Assembly: GCA_017163975.1 (NCBI GenBank)
Contig: JAFFSR010000278.1
Coordinates: 620,001 to 684,000 of the forward strand
Direction of reading: 5' to 3'
DNA: 64,000 nucleotides
Source: Anastatus disparis
Taxonomy: Eukaryota; Arthropoda; Insecta; Hymenoptera; Eupelmidae
The notes beneath the pieces are model-generated. The model did no database searches, was not told the origin of the DNA, and saw nothing but the letters and a program-made list of their open reading frames with translations. Made by a program: the position numbers and the translations under genes. Shown here in pieces: positions 40,791-52,989 of the stretch; the stretch's first letter is position 1; every line of letters starts with the position of its first letter.

Positions 40791-43533
40791 TGGTTTCACG
40801 CTACTTTACCGATCGAAAATTATAATTTTATAAAATTACAATTTTTGAAAAAACTATACATCGAAATGAGTTTTCCTTTTATAGATCACTTCATTTAATT
40901 TCGATGAAGGGCGCAAACTCTAAAAATTAGCGGAAAGAAGCGTTAATCGAAGATAATTAGAAAAACAAATTTCTCAGTTTGAAAAAATCAAATTTCTCAA
41001 AAACCGTGTTTCGTAGGGAAATTTCCTATTCAGGATCATTTTATTTTTGAAAAATGAAGGGCGGAAACTTGGTTTGATAAATCATATCGCAAAAAAGCAA
41101 AATTACATTTTTCTAAAAAGATGTGATCAGCTGTAAGAATCCAATGGTCGTGCAAGAAGCCATGTTTCATAGTTGGCATCAATGCTAATGTATAGTTTGG
41201 TACGCGCCAACTTCAAATTCAAATTTTAAATGTAAATTGAATTTGTTTTATATGTACAATTTCTACAAATAAACACTTTTTCAACATAAAACTGTTTTAT
41301 TTTATTTAAGGGCATGACAGAGCTCGCTACCTTCTAAAATAATTCATTAATATTTTAATTCCAAGTTCACGAGTAAACGCTGCGTCAGATCGAGTTCTTT
41401 CATTACAGTAAGAAAATTTGTAATACTAAACTTGAGTGCGGACAACTTACAGAATTTACCAAAATACCATACATAAAAAAGTTATGAACAATTTTTCGAA
41501 ATATAGTATTTTGAGGTTAGGTTTATCGAGTTTGATATCTAATTTCCGTTCCAAGCTTATAAAAAAATAACAAGTCCAAATGATTTATTTTAACAAAAAT
41601 TATTGTATTAACATGGCTTTAGTGCGGACAAGTCATTACGATTGTTTGAATTACGAATTTAAAAAGATATCAATGAAATAATAAAAGCAAAAATCGTGTC
41701 CAGCAGCTCCGACATCCCGTTAAAACATGAATATGTAAAAAATTTAATATTATAAGAGAGAACAATATAGTTTACATCATTTGCGAACTCATTATTTTTT
41801 TTAAATTTTCATTATAGCAAAATAAGTAATCTGTTCGTTTCTTTGTTTGAAACAAAATATTTTTTGAATGACTTTATTGAATTAGCGAAACTTTGGCATA
41901 TCCTAACCTTTATAGAACGAAAATGTTTTCAAAAGCGAATAATAAGGATTACTTAATTTTATTGATAATTATGGTTTTTGAAAAATAAACAGTCATAAGT
42001 AATTTTATTAAGATAAGACTTTGAAAAAACGTGAGGAAAATCACTTAATTTTTTTAATCTTAGTGTAATGAGTATAAAATAAAATTCATAATATTATTTT
42101 TGAAAAATTTGTAGAAATCTATTTTTCAAATTCATTATTTTCCTAATATTTATCTTTTTATACGGAATTTAAATTTTACATTCATGTTATATATAGATTT
42201 ATCAATCAAACATAAATATAGAAAGAATAGAAATGATTTTGAAATATATTTTTTTTGACAAAATTTTTTTAAAGATAAACGAACAAGACTCTCTGTAAAA
42301 CACAAACTGCAAAAAAAACTTTCTTTTATTTGACAAAGAATTCAATTTGGTAGAAATGAATGATTAGTTTTTGAATTTTGTAAATAAATTAAATTATAAA
42401 TTAATGTACATGTTGAACCTTAAAACTTCAATTTTATTTATGCATTATAATACTTATCATTTTAACTAAATGTTATTTTTTTAAAAAACTGTAAAAAACT
42501 ATGAAAAAATATAAATAATTGTAAATAAATGTGAATAATTGGAAAAAAAATAAATAAATGTAAATAACTGTAAATAAATATAAACAACTGTATATTTATA
42601 GTTATTTACAATTATTTACAGTTAGTAACACTTATTTACAATTATTTCCAGAAATTTTTTTCCATATGAGCTTATCTTATTAAAATCATTTACAACTGTT
42701 TATTTTTAAAGAACGATAATATAGAATAATATTTGATGAGATTATATTATATAATAAAATTATATTAGCAATGAAATTATGTAATCCTTATCATTCGCTT
42801 TTCAAAACATATTTTCATTCTAAAAAGGTTAGGATATGCCAAAGTTTCGCTAATTCAATAAAGTCATTCAAAAAATATTTTGTTTCAAACAAAGAAACGA
42901 ACAGATTACTTATTTTGCTATAATGAAAATTTAAAAAAAATAATGAGTTCGCAAATGATGTAAACTATATTGTTCTCTCTTATAATATTAAATTTTTTAC
43001 ATATTTATGTTTTAAATAAAATAAAACAGTTTTATGTTGAAAAAGTGTTTATTTGTAGAAATTGTACATATAAAACAAATTCAATTTACATTTAAAATTC
43101 GAATTTGAAGTTGGCGCGTACCAAACTACACATTAGCATTGATGCCAACTATGAAACATGGCTTCTTGCACGGCCATTGGATTCTTACAGCTGATCACAT
43201 CTTTTTAGAAAAATGTAATTTTGCATTTTTTGCGATATGATTTATCAAACCAAGTTTCCGCTCTTCATTTTTCAAAAATAAAATGATCCTGAATAGGAAA
43301 TTTCCCTACGAAACACGGTTTTTGAGAAATTTGATTTTTTCAAACTGAGAAATTTTTTTTTCTAATTATCTTTGATTAACGCTTTTTTCCGCTAATTTTT
43401 AGAGTTATTGCGCCCTTCATCGAAATTAAATGAAGTGATCTATAAAAGGAAAACTCATTCCGATGTATAGTTTTTTCAAAAATTGTAATTTTATAAAATT
43501 ATAATTTTCGATCGGTAAAGTAGCGTGAAACCA
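40791..43533. mobile_element. TA-flanked foldback element, TIR TGGTTTCACGCTACTTTACC (middle level)
   Basis: 2743 bp, flanked by TA on both sides (40789-40790, 43534-43535), as in Tc1/mariner-like insertions. Long inverted arms: 40791-41967 against about 42745-43533. The centre holds minisatellite AACTGTAAATAA units. The left arm is interrupted by the piggyBac-like MITE; the right arm is not. Confidence 0.88.
41310..41719 (-). mobile_element. TTAA-flanked piggyBac-like MITE, copy 2 (inner level)
   Basis: 410 bp between TTAA 41306-41309 and 41720-41723. Ends GGGCATGACAGAGCTC and (inverted) CGGGATGTCGGAGCTGC. The opposite arm of the host element (near 43008-43025) shows the empty site with one TTAA, so insertion with TTAA duplication is directly visible. 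Confidence 0.93.
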
Positions 43534-44642
43534 TACCCCGTCAAAAACGTTTAGCTAAAAAAATTAGTTAAAAATATAGCTGAAAATATAGCTGAAAATA
43601 TAGCTATATTTAGCTGGAATATAGCTATATTCATCTCGATTTTTTCGGTAAAAATCCAGTTATTTTTTAGGTAAAAATCCAGTTAATATTTTGAGTCTCT
43701 TGTAACAGCGGAAAATATAACTGTATTTTCAGCTGTATTTTTAGCTGTATTTTTAACTGTATTTTTAGCTAATTTTCTGAGCTAATCGTTTTCGACGAGG
43801 ATAACAATAGCTGATAATATAGCTAAATTTTCAGTTATATTTTTAGCTGTATTTTTAGCTTAAATTATTTTATAATTTCACGGAATAATAACTCGTTAGT
43901 TATTTTCCTGTAAAAGAAAGTTCCAAAAATGAGGTAAACCTCTTAGTGTCAGCTCTCCGAAGATCGAAGAGCTTCTACGTTTTGGCACAAAGTATCTTGC
44001 TCTTTTATACCTGTGTCCTCAAAATTTGTCGATGGAATCGTAAAATTTAGAGAAACGCCACCTTGCGACGCAGCATTAATCAATAATTAAAGACAGGTAA
44101 GTTCACTTCACGTCGCTAGGTGGTGGATCTCTAAATTTTACGATTCCATTAACAAATTTTGAGGCCATAGGTATAAAAGAGCAAGATACTTTGTGCCAAA
44201 ATGTAGAAGCTCTTCGATCTTTGAAGAGGTGACACTACGAGGTTTACCTCATTTTTGGAACTTTCTTTTACAGGAAAATAATTAACGAGTTATTATTCCG
44301 TGAAATCATAAAATAATTTAAGCTAAAAATACAGCTAAAAATATAACTGAAAATTTAGCTATATTATCAGCTATTGTTTGCCTCATCAAAAACGATTAGC
44401 TCAAAAAATTAGCTAAAAATACAGTTAAAAATACAGCTGAAAATACAGTTATATTTTCCGCTGTTACAAGAGACTCAAAATATTAACTGGATTTTTACCT
44501 AAAAAATAACTGGATTTTTACCTAAAAAATCGAGATAAATATAGCTATATTCCAGCTAAATATAGCTATATTTTCAGCTGTATTTTCAGCTATATTTTTA
44601 ACTAATTTTTTTAGCTAAACGTTTTTGACGGGGTACCCTTAA

Positions 44643-44989
44643 TGAATTTTTATTAAATAATACACTTGTATATATGTATATGAGATATTTCATGTTCACT
44701 GACACAGTTAAAAAATAAAAATTGATAAAATTGAGGGAATAAGTTACAATTGGATCCCAAATTAGAAAAAATAAATTTTAGAGCTCCAAATCTTTTTTTT
44801 AATTAATGTTTTAATAAATTTTTGATTCAAAACTGTCGAAAAGTAAAAATTTAATAGACTCATTTTTCTTATAAATAAAATATCGAATGTAATTGAATTT
44901 TTTAAAATTACAATATGTAAATTTTTTAGCTTATCTGATTGGTGAAAGGTTATTATTCAATATACAAAAAAACTTAATAGGAAATTTGC
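44643..44989. other. AT-rich spacer
   Basis: No feature recognised. Confidence 0.4.
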
Positions 44990-45859
44990 CTAATTAATTT
45001 TCTCATTTTCAACGGGGAAATAACTGAAAACTTCTTAATTTGCTAAAGAGTCAGAAAAATATTCATTTTATAATTAATTATAAGATCTTTTTTCTCTCCT
45101 TAATTTTGAAGAAAATATACGAATACATTTTTTATCAGATATCATTTAGATAGATAGATAGATATTCATTAAATTATATTAACTGATTAAGTCGACTTAG
45201 TAAATATTTTCATGTAAAATATTGATCAACTTCATTTTATTATGAATAATTAATGAATATACTTAAACAAGATATCTAATTTTTGAAATTGGAGTAAATA
45301 TTAAAGTATAACGAAACATTAGTCCTTATTTAATTTAATAAACTTTTCATATAATATGTTAATAAATAAAATTCTAAATAATATTAAAGAATTAAAACAT
45401 TTACTTGTTTAATAATCATATAAATACTTTTTGAATGAAAATTAAATTAACACATAATTTGAATTGACGTAAAGTATTAATATCGACTTTCGCAGTACTA
45501 GAATCTAGAAAGTCGAAGTATAGAAACTCGCAACGTTGTCTCTGTGCTCGGTCTCGGCTTGCGGCAAGCGAGACGCCGACGAGTCGAAGCAAGCAACCAC
45601 GCAACGCTAAAAGTTGTGCCCGATTTCGGCTGTTGGCATGGATGATGCCGACGAGTCGAAGCGATTGACCCGGCAATGCAGTCGCAGCGCTCCACTCGGA
45701 TTCGCGTTACTATACTGTACAGACGGTTGCAATGATTGACTGCGGTATAGTCACGCATAAACCTACTACGATTTTATGTATACCTATGCTTCGAGTGTTG
45801 TTCGCATCCCGCTAATACGATCAACTTCGCAGCGCTGGATTCGGGTTTTTTTTTCAGTG
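44990..45859 (-). mobile_element. CACTGAAAA-ended repeat, right copy (empty of the LTR)
   Basis: Inverted copy of 14267-14793 joined to 17144-17495, with the single AAAT where the left copy carries the LTR-like insertion. The terminal CACTGAAAA lies at 45859. Frames at 45416-45758 mirror those of the left copy. Confidence 0.8.
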
Positions 45860-46645
45860 CACTTAGTTGACAATGTTTATTTATTCAAAACATTTTAAAA
45901 ATCAATTATATAATAAATATATTTGACAAAAAAAGGAACAATTTAATATTCTCATGGAAAACAATAGTACGCTTCAATAAATATTCATATACATATTGAA
46001 ATACAAAGACCAAAGTTATTCTGCAATATATACATTAAATTCAATTAAAGCATTATCTTTTTTTCAAACATTTTTTCAATACTTTAAGAATATAATTGAA
46101 TAATAATATAAAATACATAAAAAAATCAGTCATTTTTATGTTTAATTGGAAAACATAATATTATTTGAAAAGAAAAGGCTGTTTTATTAATTAATAAATA
46201 TTTAAATTATAAAAAATATATTATTTAAAAGCATTAAAACACTACAAGAAATTATAGTAATAAGAAAAAGTTAGTATTAATGTTGAAAATTTTCATATGG
46301 TTACATAATTGAAGATTTTCCGGCATTTCCCAATTTTCCAACGGGCTGAAAATAAGCCCATTCTTAATATTTTCTCAAGTTACCCCAGATTAAAAAAAAA
46401 GAAGGTTCTACGTCGTTTAGAAGCCGAGATATTGCATTTTTTTTCGCGGTCCCCGCTCTAGGCAACGATATCCTAATACTCGCCGCGCGGAAAACGAAGC
46501 TGAAGCCACTCTCACCAAGACCATCTTGCAGATGTACCTTTCACTTTAAAGATCTAGAAAATCATATTCATTGCATAAACTGTACAACTATTTATTGCAT
46601 TCAAAAATATAAGACTTCATTGAAATTTCCCGAAAATTTCAACTC
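45860..46645. other. mostly AT-rich; GC-rich island 46430-46540
   Basis: No gene. The GC-rich stretch CGCGGTCCCCGCTCTAGGCA...CGCCGCGCGGAAAACG stands out, but I see no coding frame or hairpin explaining it. Confidence 0.4.
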
Positions 46646-47034
46646 TTAAGAGGAGGTCGAGTATATCTGTCCTTTTCTAATCAAAGAATTGATTTTTTTA
46701 CAAAAACTAATAATTGTAGTAAAAAATAAAGAGATAGCCCCATCTTGTATCATAAAAAGCAATATTTTCTTCGATGAGGAAAAATTATTTTTATCGATTC
46801 ATTATGAAGAAAACTTTGAAAAACTTAAAAAATAGAGGTTAGGATAGACAATTCAATTTTTCAAAGTTTTCTTAAAAACGAAGCGATAAAAATAATTTTT
46901 CCTCATCAAAGAAAATATTGCTTTTTATTATACGAGATGGGGCTTTCTTCTTATTTTTTGCTACAATCATGAGGTTTCGCAGTAAAATTAATGTTTTAAT
47001 TAGAAAAGGATAGAGATATACGACCTGCTCTTAA
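46646..47034. mobile_element. TTAA foldback MITE, complete copy
   Basis: 389 bp, TTAAGAGGAGGTCGAGTATA...GACCTGCTCTTAA. Serves as the uninterrupted reference for the copy split by the Polinton. Confidence 0.9.
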
Positions 47035-48090
47035 TGTTTATAAATAACGGAGATATGAATTTAAAAAAAAAATATGTTATCTTCGTTAGTATTGACCGTA
47101 GGAAATACTTTTCTTTTTAAAGATGCGTTTTTAAAATAGCTATCAAATGAGACTAATTAGAAGTCCGTATGACAAAAAACCAAAAAGTTATTCCATTTAT
47201 TTATAAGCAAAAAAAATAGCTTAATTTTACATTAACTGTGTAACAATAATTTTATTTTTAAATTATTAAATTTTTTGACTTATCATATACTTTAAACTTT
47301 AAAGAATCCATTCCACTTTGTTAAATGTCGGAAAATCCACAATGTTCTGTCTTATGATTGTTTAAATAAATCTTCTGTGGGATAAACAATTGCAATTATT
47401 CATAAACTATGGAACCGATCGGGCTGAAATTTTTTATACTTATAAAGACCTATAATGGCCTCACCAACAACGTATTATAAATCACTTATAGCAATTATTA
47501 TAAAAGTTACTAGCATTTATAAAACAGTGTAAAAATGAGGGTTTTTCTCGATTATCCGGAAAAGTTGTTGACCAATTTTTACGTACTCAATAATGAAATT
47601 TTAGGTTTTCTCAATGCCTATAACTTTTTTTCTTAACATTTTTCTCTAAAACATCATTTGAAAATTATACGGCTAAACATCGTTATTTTCAGACTTTGAT
47701 CGTTGTTTATAAAAAATAGGGCAAATCTAGCTGTATCTTTTTATTTATTTATCATCTTCTAATCCCCTCCAATGATTTTCCACCTTTAAATATCTGTTAT
47801 TAATTAAGTCATGAAATCGATGTTTTTTACGTAGAATGACTGGACTACTACTCCTCAGCTCTCAAATGAAAAGTTTTAGAACTTATATCCAAATGTTGTG
47901 TAGTTTTAACAGTTTCTCGAATGTTATTATTAGATCAAAAATATCTATCAATAACTTTTTTTATAGAGGTGAAACTAAAATTTCGAAAATGTGTTGCTCG
48001 TTTTTTAATGCTGACTAACGCTTTGGTGCGTTAGCAGAACAGGAATCTGAAATCAAATTCTGTTATGATTATGATGCGTTTGATGATGAT
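47035..48090. other. no gene recognised
   Basis: AT-rich sequence. The 60-codon frame at 47836 is unremarkable. Confidence 0.35.
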
Positions 48091-48425
48091 ATTGATAATA
48101 ATGTTGTGTATAATAATAATAATGATGATGTAAATGGTGATAATAATAATGTTGATGATGATAATAATCATCATGTAGATGATGATAATAATCATCATGT
48201 AGATGATGATAATGATGAGAATGATATTGTAGGTAATGATGATATTGATGATGTGGATGATAATGCTAAAGATAATGAAAAAGATGACAATAATGATAAA
48301 AATAATGATATTGAATATGTTAATGAAAATGTAAATGGTGATTCTACTGATAATGCAGATGAAAAAGATAATAGTAATAATAATGATGATGATGATGATG
48401 ATGAAATTAAAAATCTCTGTAAATT
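48090..48425 (+). repeat. (GAT/AAT)n-rich tract, open as Asp/Asn-rich frame
   Basis: The frame 48106-48474 would give 122 residues of almost only Asp and Asn, with NNHHVDDD repeated, then a short lysine-rich tail. The nucleotide sequence is an imperfect trinucleotide repeat, which by itself explains the open frame. I list it as a repeat; a real acidic protein exon is possible but unsupported. Confidence 0.6.
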
Positions 48426-48479
48426 TTTCTGTGAACTTAAAATGAAAATAAAAAAAATTTCCCTAGTTAACTAGCTTTT

Positions 48480-50950
48480 GTATACGGATTTGTTTATTAA
48501 AAACAAACTTCCTGTTGTTATTTTATACCAGGATAATATTACAAATATAAAAAAAATTACTGCATTTACAAGGAGGGTGCATGAGGTTTACGTGTAGAAT
48601 TTTCTTTAGCTTTTACATACTTCATAAAATTTTATATCCTTATTGAATTCCAGAAGTCAGTCATATTTTACTCTTGGTTTGCTTTTTAAGTTGATAAAGT
48701 AGCGATTATTTTTTAAGTAAAAATAGTGATAATCATTTTCTTTTCCGGAATTAGTACATTTTACAAGGGGTATAAAAAAACTTTATTCACGAAACAAAAA
48801 GACGACAGCTCAAGTCGTAACGTTTTTCGTAAAAAAGTCTTATGATATTAGCTGTGAACTTTTTTATTGGCACGAGAATTATAAAGGAGTAAAAAAGTTA
48901 TAATTGAAAGGTCGAATAGCATAAATTATTTTTTTGTTCTTAGATTTTAAGTATTTTTAGTTGTTTTTATAGGCTTTGAAATATTAATTGAATTTTTATA
49001 TATTGAGTATCATGGATTATTATTCAATAAGTCAGATGCTCTGCCTCCCCGCACCGACCCAGCACTCTAACCAGGTTTCCATCTCTGGTTCTCTTCCTCT
49101 CTCCTCCTATCTTGCTGAATATCTGTACCATTTCATATTTAATACAATTCTTTTGGTGATCAATTTTTATACATTGACATTTTTATTCCGAATTCTTTAT
49201 AATATTAATATCAAAAACTTTACGTATATTAAATAAAAAAATATTGCTGGTACCAGATTGATCAATAGTAAATCATTTCTTTTGCGTAGAATAAATATAA
49301 GAAACAAAATTCTGATCATATTAATTGCAAAAAGTAATGTACGTTTCACGTCAGCATTATGCCTTTTTCAAAACGTTTCTTACATCTCCACATTTTGTTC
49401 TGTCTCTAAAAAAGATAATAGGAATTTTTATTAAAAGAAAAGTTTTATTATTAAAATAATAATTATGTAGAGTATTGAGCATGTTTTTGAATATTATTAT
49501 GTGAATAATGTTTTTATTTTATGTTCTAGTTGCAGGAGCTTTGCCGGAGAGATGAGAACTAGTATTTTCCATCATGTGGAATGTCAACCGAAATCTATTA
49601 TGATGTAGATATTAATTTGGTAAAATAAATACTTTTTACAGACGAATAATAAATTCCACAGTTTAATTTTATCAAGCCTTATAACTTCCCTCTACTAAAC
49701 TAATTCTGGCAATTATAAAATGCAATATTTTGAATACAAGCCTCAAAAAATATAGGTTGTGAATCAAAATTTAGAATCATTATATTATAAATGAGAATTT
49801 TAATACTAATAAATCTCAAGAGCCAGCTTAGGCTAATTTATTATTGCCTAAGCATAGAAAGTGTTATTTCATCAATTTGTAACAATTTGATAAAGGTCAG
49901 TCTTTCATTTTTTAAACTATGATATTTAAAAAAAAGCGTAAGCCTGTGGACAAGATGCTAGTATGAGTATGAAAGTAAAATTTATCATGTATGTAAAAAT
50001 AGAAACATATTTATTTTGTTAAGACAGTGTGATTTTGTTATTTATTTCTAAAGAAGTGCTAAATATTTATTTTTTAATGATCAATGTGCACTTAAAAATC
50101 TTTTTTTGCTGTATTTAGATAGGCCTCTTACCCACACATAAGGGGAATATGCCATTTTCACATTTGTCTGTTTAATTGCTAATAACTGATAACTAAATTA
50201 AAATAAATGGTATTTCTGTTGTTTATATAATAGATAAATGTTTCCTTTACAAAATGAAGCGCTGAAAGTTACTTTTCACTTATTCGTTCTTATTCCAATT
50301 TTTTCCTTAGGTATGGCGTATTCCTCCGCTTTACCTCACTATTTATTGCTTTGTTTTTAAGAAAAATTTAAAAAACCTTAAAAATTAAAGTAATGGTCGG
50401 AAATTTTAGTTTCTTAAGTTTTTTTTTTAAAACCAAGCGATAAAATTAATTTTTTCTTACTGAAGAAAATACTGCTTTTTACATTACGAAAAGCGAATTC
50501 CTTCTTATTTGTTGCACTTATTGGTTTTCTTATTAAAAAAAGACAAGAATGGGCGTCTTTCTCTTAAAAAATAAAAAAAATATTTTTGAACGCATACTTT
50601 CCTGAAAATATTGGTAACACTTGTTATTAATTATTTTAGAAATAAAATGAATACCGGCTTTTTGCGAGCTATGAAAAACAACTGCTTTTTTGTGAAAAGT
50701 GTTTCTGTTACGATGATGATATAATCTAGATATCCAAAGATATATGGCCTTAATTCTAAAACAAAAAAGATATCAACAAGTCTTTGAAAGGTTGTTTAGA
50801 GCTTCTAGCTATTAATGCTGAAGAACTATAAGCGTTTGAAAATTTAGTAACTTTTTTAGTTATTTTTTCGCATTTTAACCTCAAAATCGCAACTTCTTTT
50901 CTCTTTTTCGGCTCTCATGCGAAAAATGCCAGTTTTTAATTTTTAAGAGT
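48480..50950. other. no gene; degenerate MITE remnant near 50330-50570
   Basis: AT-rich. Segment 50340-50570 (TATTGCTTTGTTTTTAAG...TCTCTTAA) is an old diverged copy of the TTAA foldback MITE. 50770-50860 matches part of the 63225-63600 foldback. Confidence 0.5.
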
Positions 50951-50959
50951 TAGATTACT

Positions 50960-51265
50960 CTAGGATCAGTGGCTTTATTAGGTCAGCTTCCTCCAAGTCC
51001 TATGGTTTCGACGGTATTTCTGTTGACATGATCAAGTTTGCTTTGCCATCGATACTTAATCCTTTCACTACTATTGTCAATAAATTGCTTTCTTGCTAGT
51101 GTTTTCCAACTGATTGAAAAAGAGCTTTTATTTAACCACTGGCTAAATCCAAATCTATTACCACACTTGATCAAACACGATCCATAGTTAGATTTTGCGA
51201 ATCCTCTGAAGTCCTTGTAGTCTATTGGCCAGAGGGGTTTCGTAGACTTTTCGAGGTCCATTGCT
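50960..51265 (+). pseudogene. non-LTR reverse transcriptase fragment, 5' piece
   Basis: Translated blocks include SYGFDGISVDMIKFALPSILN and FPTD, the region before the first catalytic aspartate in jockey-like reverse transcriptases. Stops and shifts are present. It ends where the 51271-55345 insertion begins. Confidence 0.7.
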
Positions 51266-51270
51266 CCACA

Positions 51271-52954
51271 AAAGTTTTTTTGATGCATTTTGACCCACTG
51301 AATCCAAATTTTTTGGGTGGACAGTCGAGAAATGGTAGGTTTAATTATTATTAACAATTTTTTTTCAACAGCGGGCTGAAAATACCACTTTTGAAACGAA
51401 AATGTTTTATTAAATTTTTTTGTACGATGCATAGTTTTTGAGAAAAAAATTCTAAAAGATTTGAAAAATCCGATTTTTTGAATTTTTAAGGTTTTGCCAC
51501 GAGCAAACCAATGCCACTTTTTTAGTGCAGCACACATTAAAATATTCTTTTGGTATTGTAGTTTGAATATGTAATCAGTTTTTCCAATTTAAATGCAGTG
51601 AAGTATTCTATTCTCAAGCTTTTATTATCGCCTTTTAACATCGCATGTGGTGCTTTAAAACTCAAGACATTCCGTTGGCCTTTTGACATCCATCGTTCTA
51701 CCAAGATTTTTGTTTACTTATTTTAGCTTGCTTAGTCATAATTTATTGGGTGGATAGTCAAGACATTGTAAAATTAATAAATTGTTATTAATAATTTTTT
51801 TCAACATTTCAAAAAATTTATTTTTTTGATCGGATAAATATTTATTACTATCTTTTTCGTTTTAAAACGAAAATATTCTAATACATTTTCTCGTACAAGG
51901 CTTATTATTTAAGATAAAAATTATCAAAGTTTTAAAAGGCAACCTTTTCTAAATTTTTTAAATGTTATCGTAAGCAAACCAAAGACGTTATTCTACTGCA
52001 ACAAATTGCAACAAACAACAACATTAAATACAATAAAGTAAAATGTTTACGTACTTTTTTGACACTCAGTATAATGCATACATTACTCACTTATGTGGTA
52101 AAAATAAATCCACTTATGTGGTAACCAAAAATCCCTGTCATGAAGAAATTATTTTAGATAAGGCTGTTTTTTAAAACTTTGATAATTTGTATCTTAAAAA
52201 ATAAGCATCGTACGAAAAAATGTATTAGAATATTTTCGTTTTAAAATATTTCAAACATAGTAAAATAATTTTTATCTGATCAGAAAAATTAATTTTTAAA
52301 AATGTTGAAAAAAATTGTTAATAACAATTAATTAATTTTACAACGTCTTGACTATTTACCAAATAAATTATGTTTCAGCAAGCCAAAATAAGTAAGATAT
52401 AGAGAAAGCATTGTATCGATAAAACAAATTTTTTTCTATTTTTTCATTAATTTGTACATATTTGAACTCGGTGAGTCAAAAAAAGTGGTTTCCAGAAAAT
52501 GTCTGTGTGTGTGTGTGTGTGTGTGGATGTATGATTTCAGTTAGTAAATTGTATCTTGAGAACTACTAGATGGATTTGCTTATAATTTTGCATGGAATTT
52601 AGTTTTTTGACTGACTTGCTGGGAAGCTATTGATAATTGGTTCTTCTAGCGTAGTTTTCATTTTAGAGTTGTTTAAAAAAAAAAAAAAAAAATTCGATTT
52701 TTCATTTTTTAGGTTTTTTTTGTTTACTACTCGATGCATTTGCTGAAAATTTGCAAGGAAATTATTTGTGATTGCCCAAATGAAATAAATTTTCAAAAAT
52801 TGATTTTCATGGGGTAGTTTTAATTTTAGAGCATTTTGCTTTCTCATAGAGAAAGCATTGTATCGGTAAAAAAAATTTTTTTCTATTTTTTCATTAATTT
52901 GTACATATTTGAACTCGGTGAGTCGAAAAAAGTGGTTTCCAGAAAATGTATGTA

Positions 52955-52989
<35 letters not shown>

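Larger units (their letters stand above)
40782..44642. mobile_element. TTAA-flanked foldback element (outer level of a three-level nest)
   Basis: Termini TTAAGGGTACCCCGTCAAAA at the right (inverted) and the same at the left, but interrupted after GGGTA by the 40791-43533 element. Without the insert it is about 1.1 kb. The remaining interior 43536-44638 folds on itself, with ~500-bp arms containing AAAATATAGCTATATT and AAAGCTCTTCGATCTTCG-type blocks around a centre near 44090. Confidence 0.88.

Noticed and set aside
48106..48474. Asp/Asn-rich 122-codon frame as a protein gene
   Set aside because: An imperfect GAT/AAT trinucleotide repeat explains it. No promoter, splice sites or neighbouring conserved coding seen.
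50983..51537. 184-codon leftward frame
   Set aside because: Antisense to a reverse transcriptase relic and running into a terminal inverted repeat. No recognisable domain.
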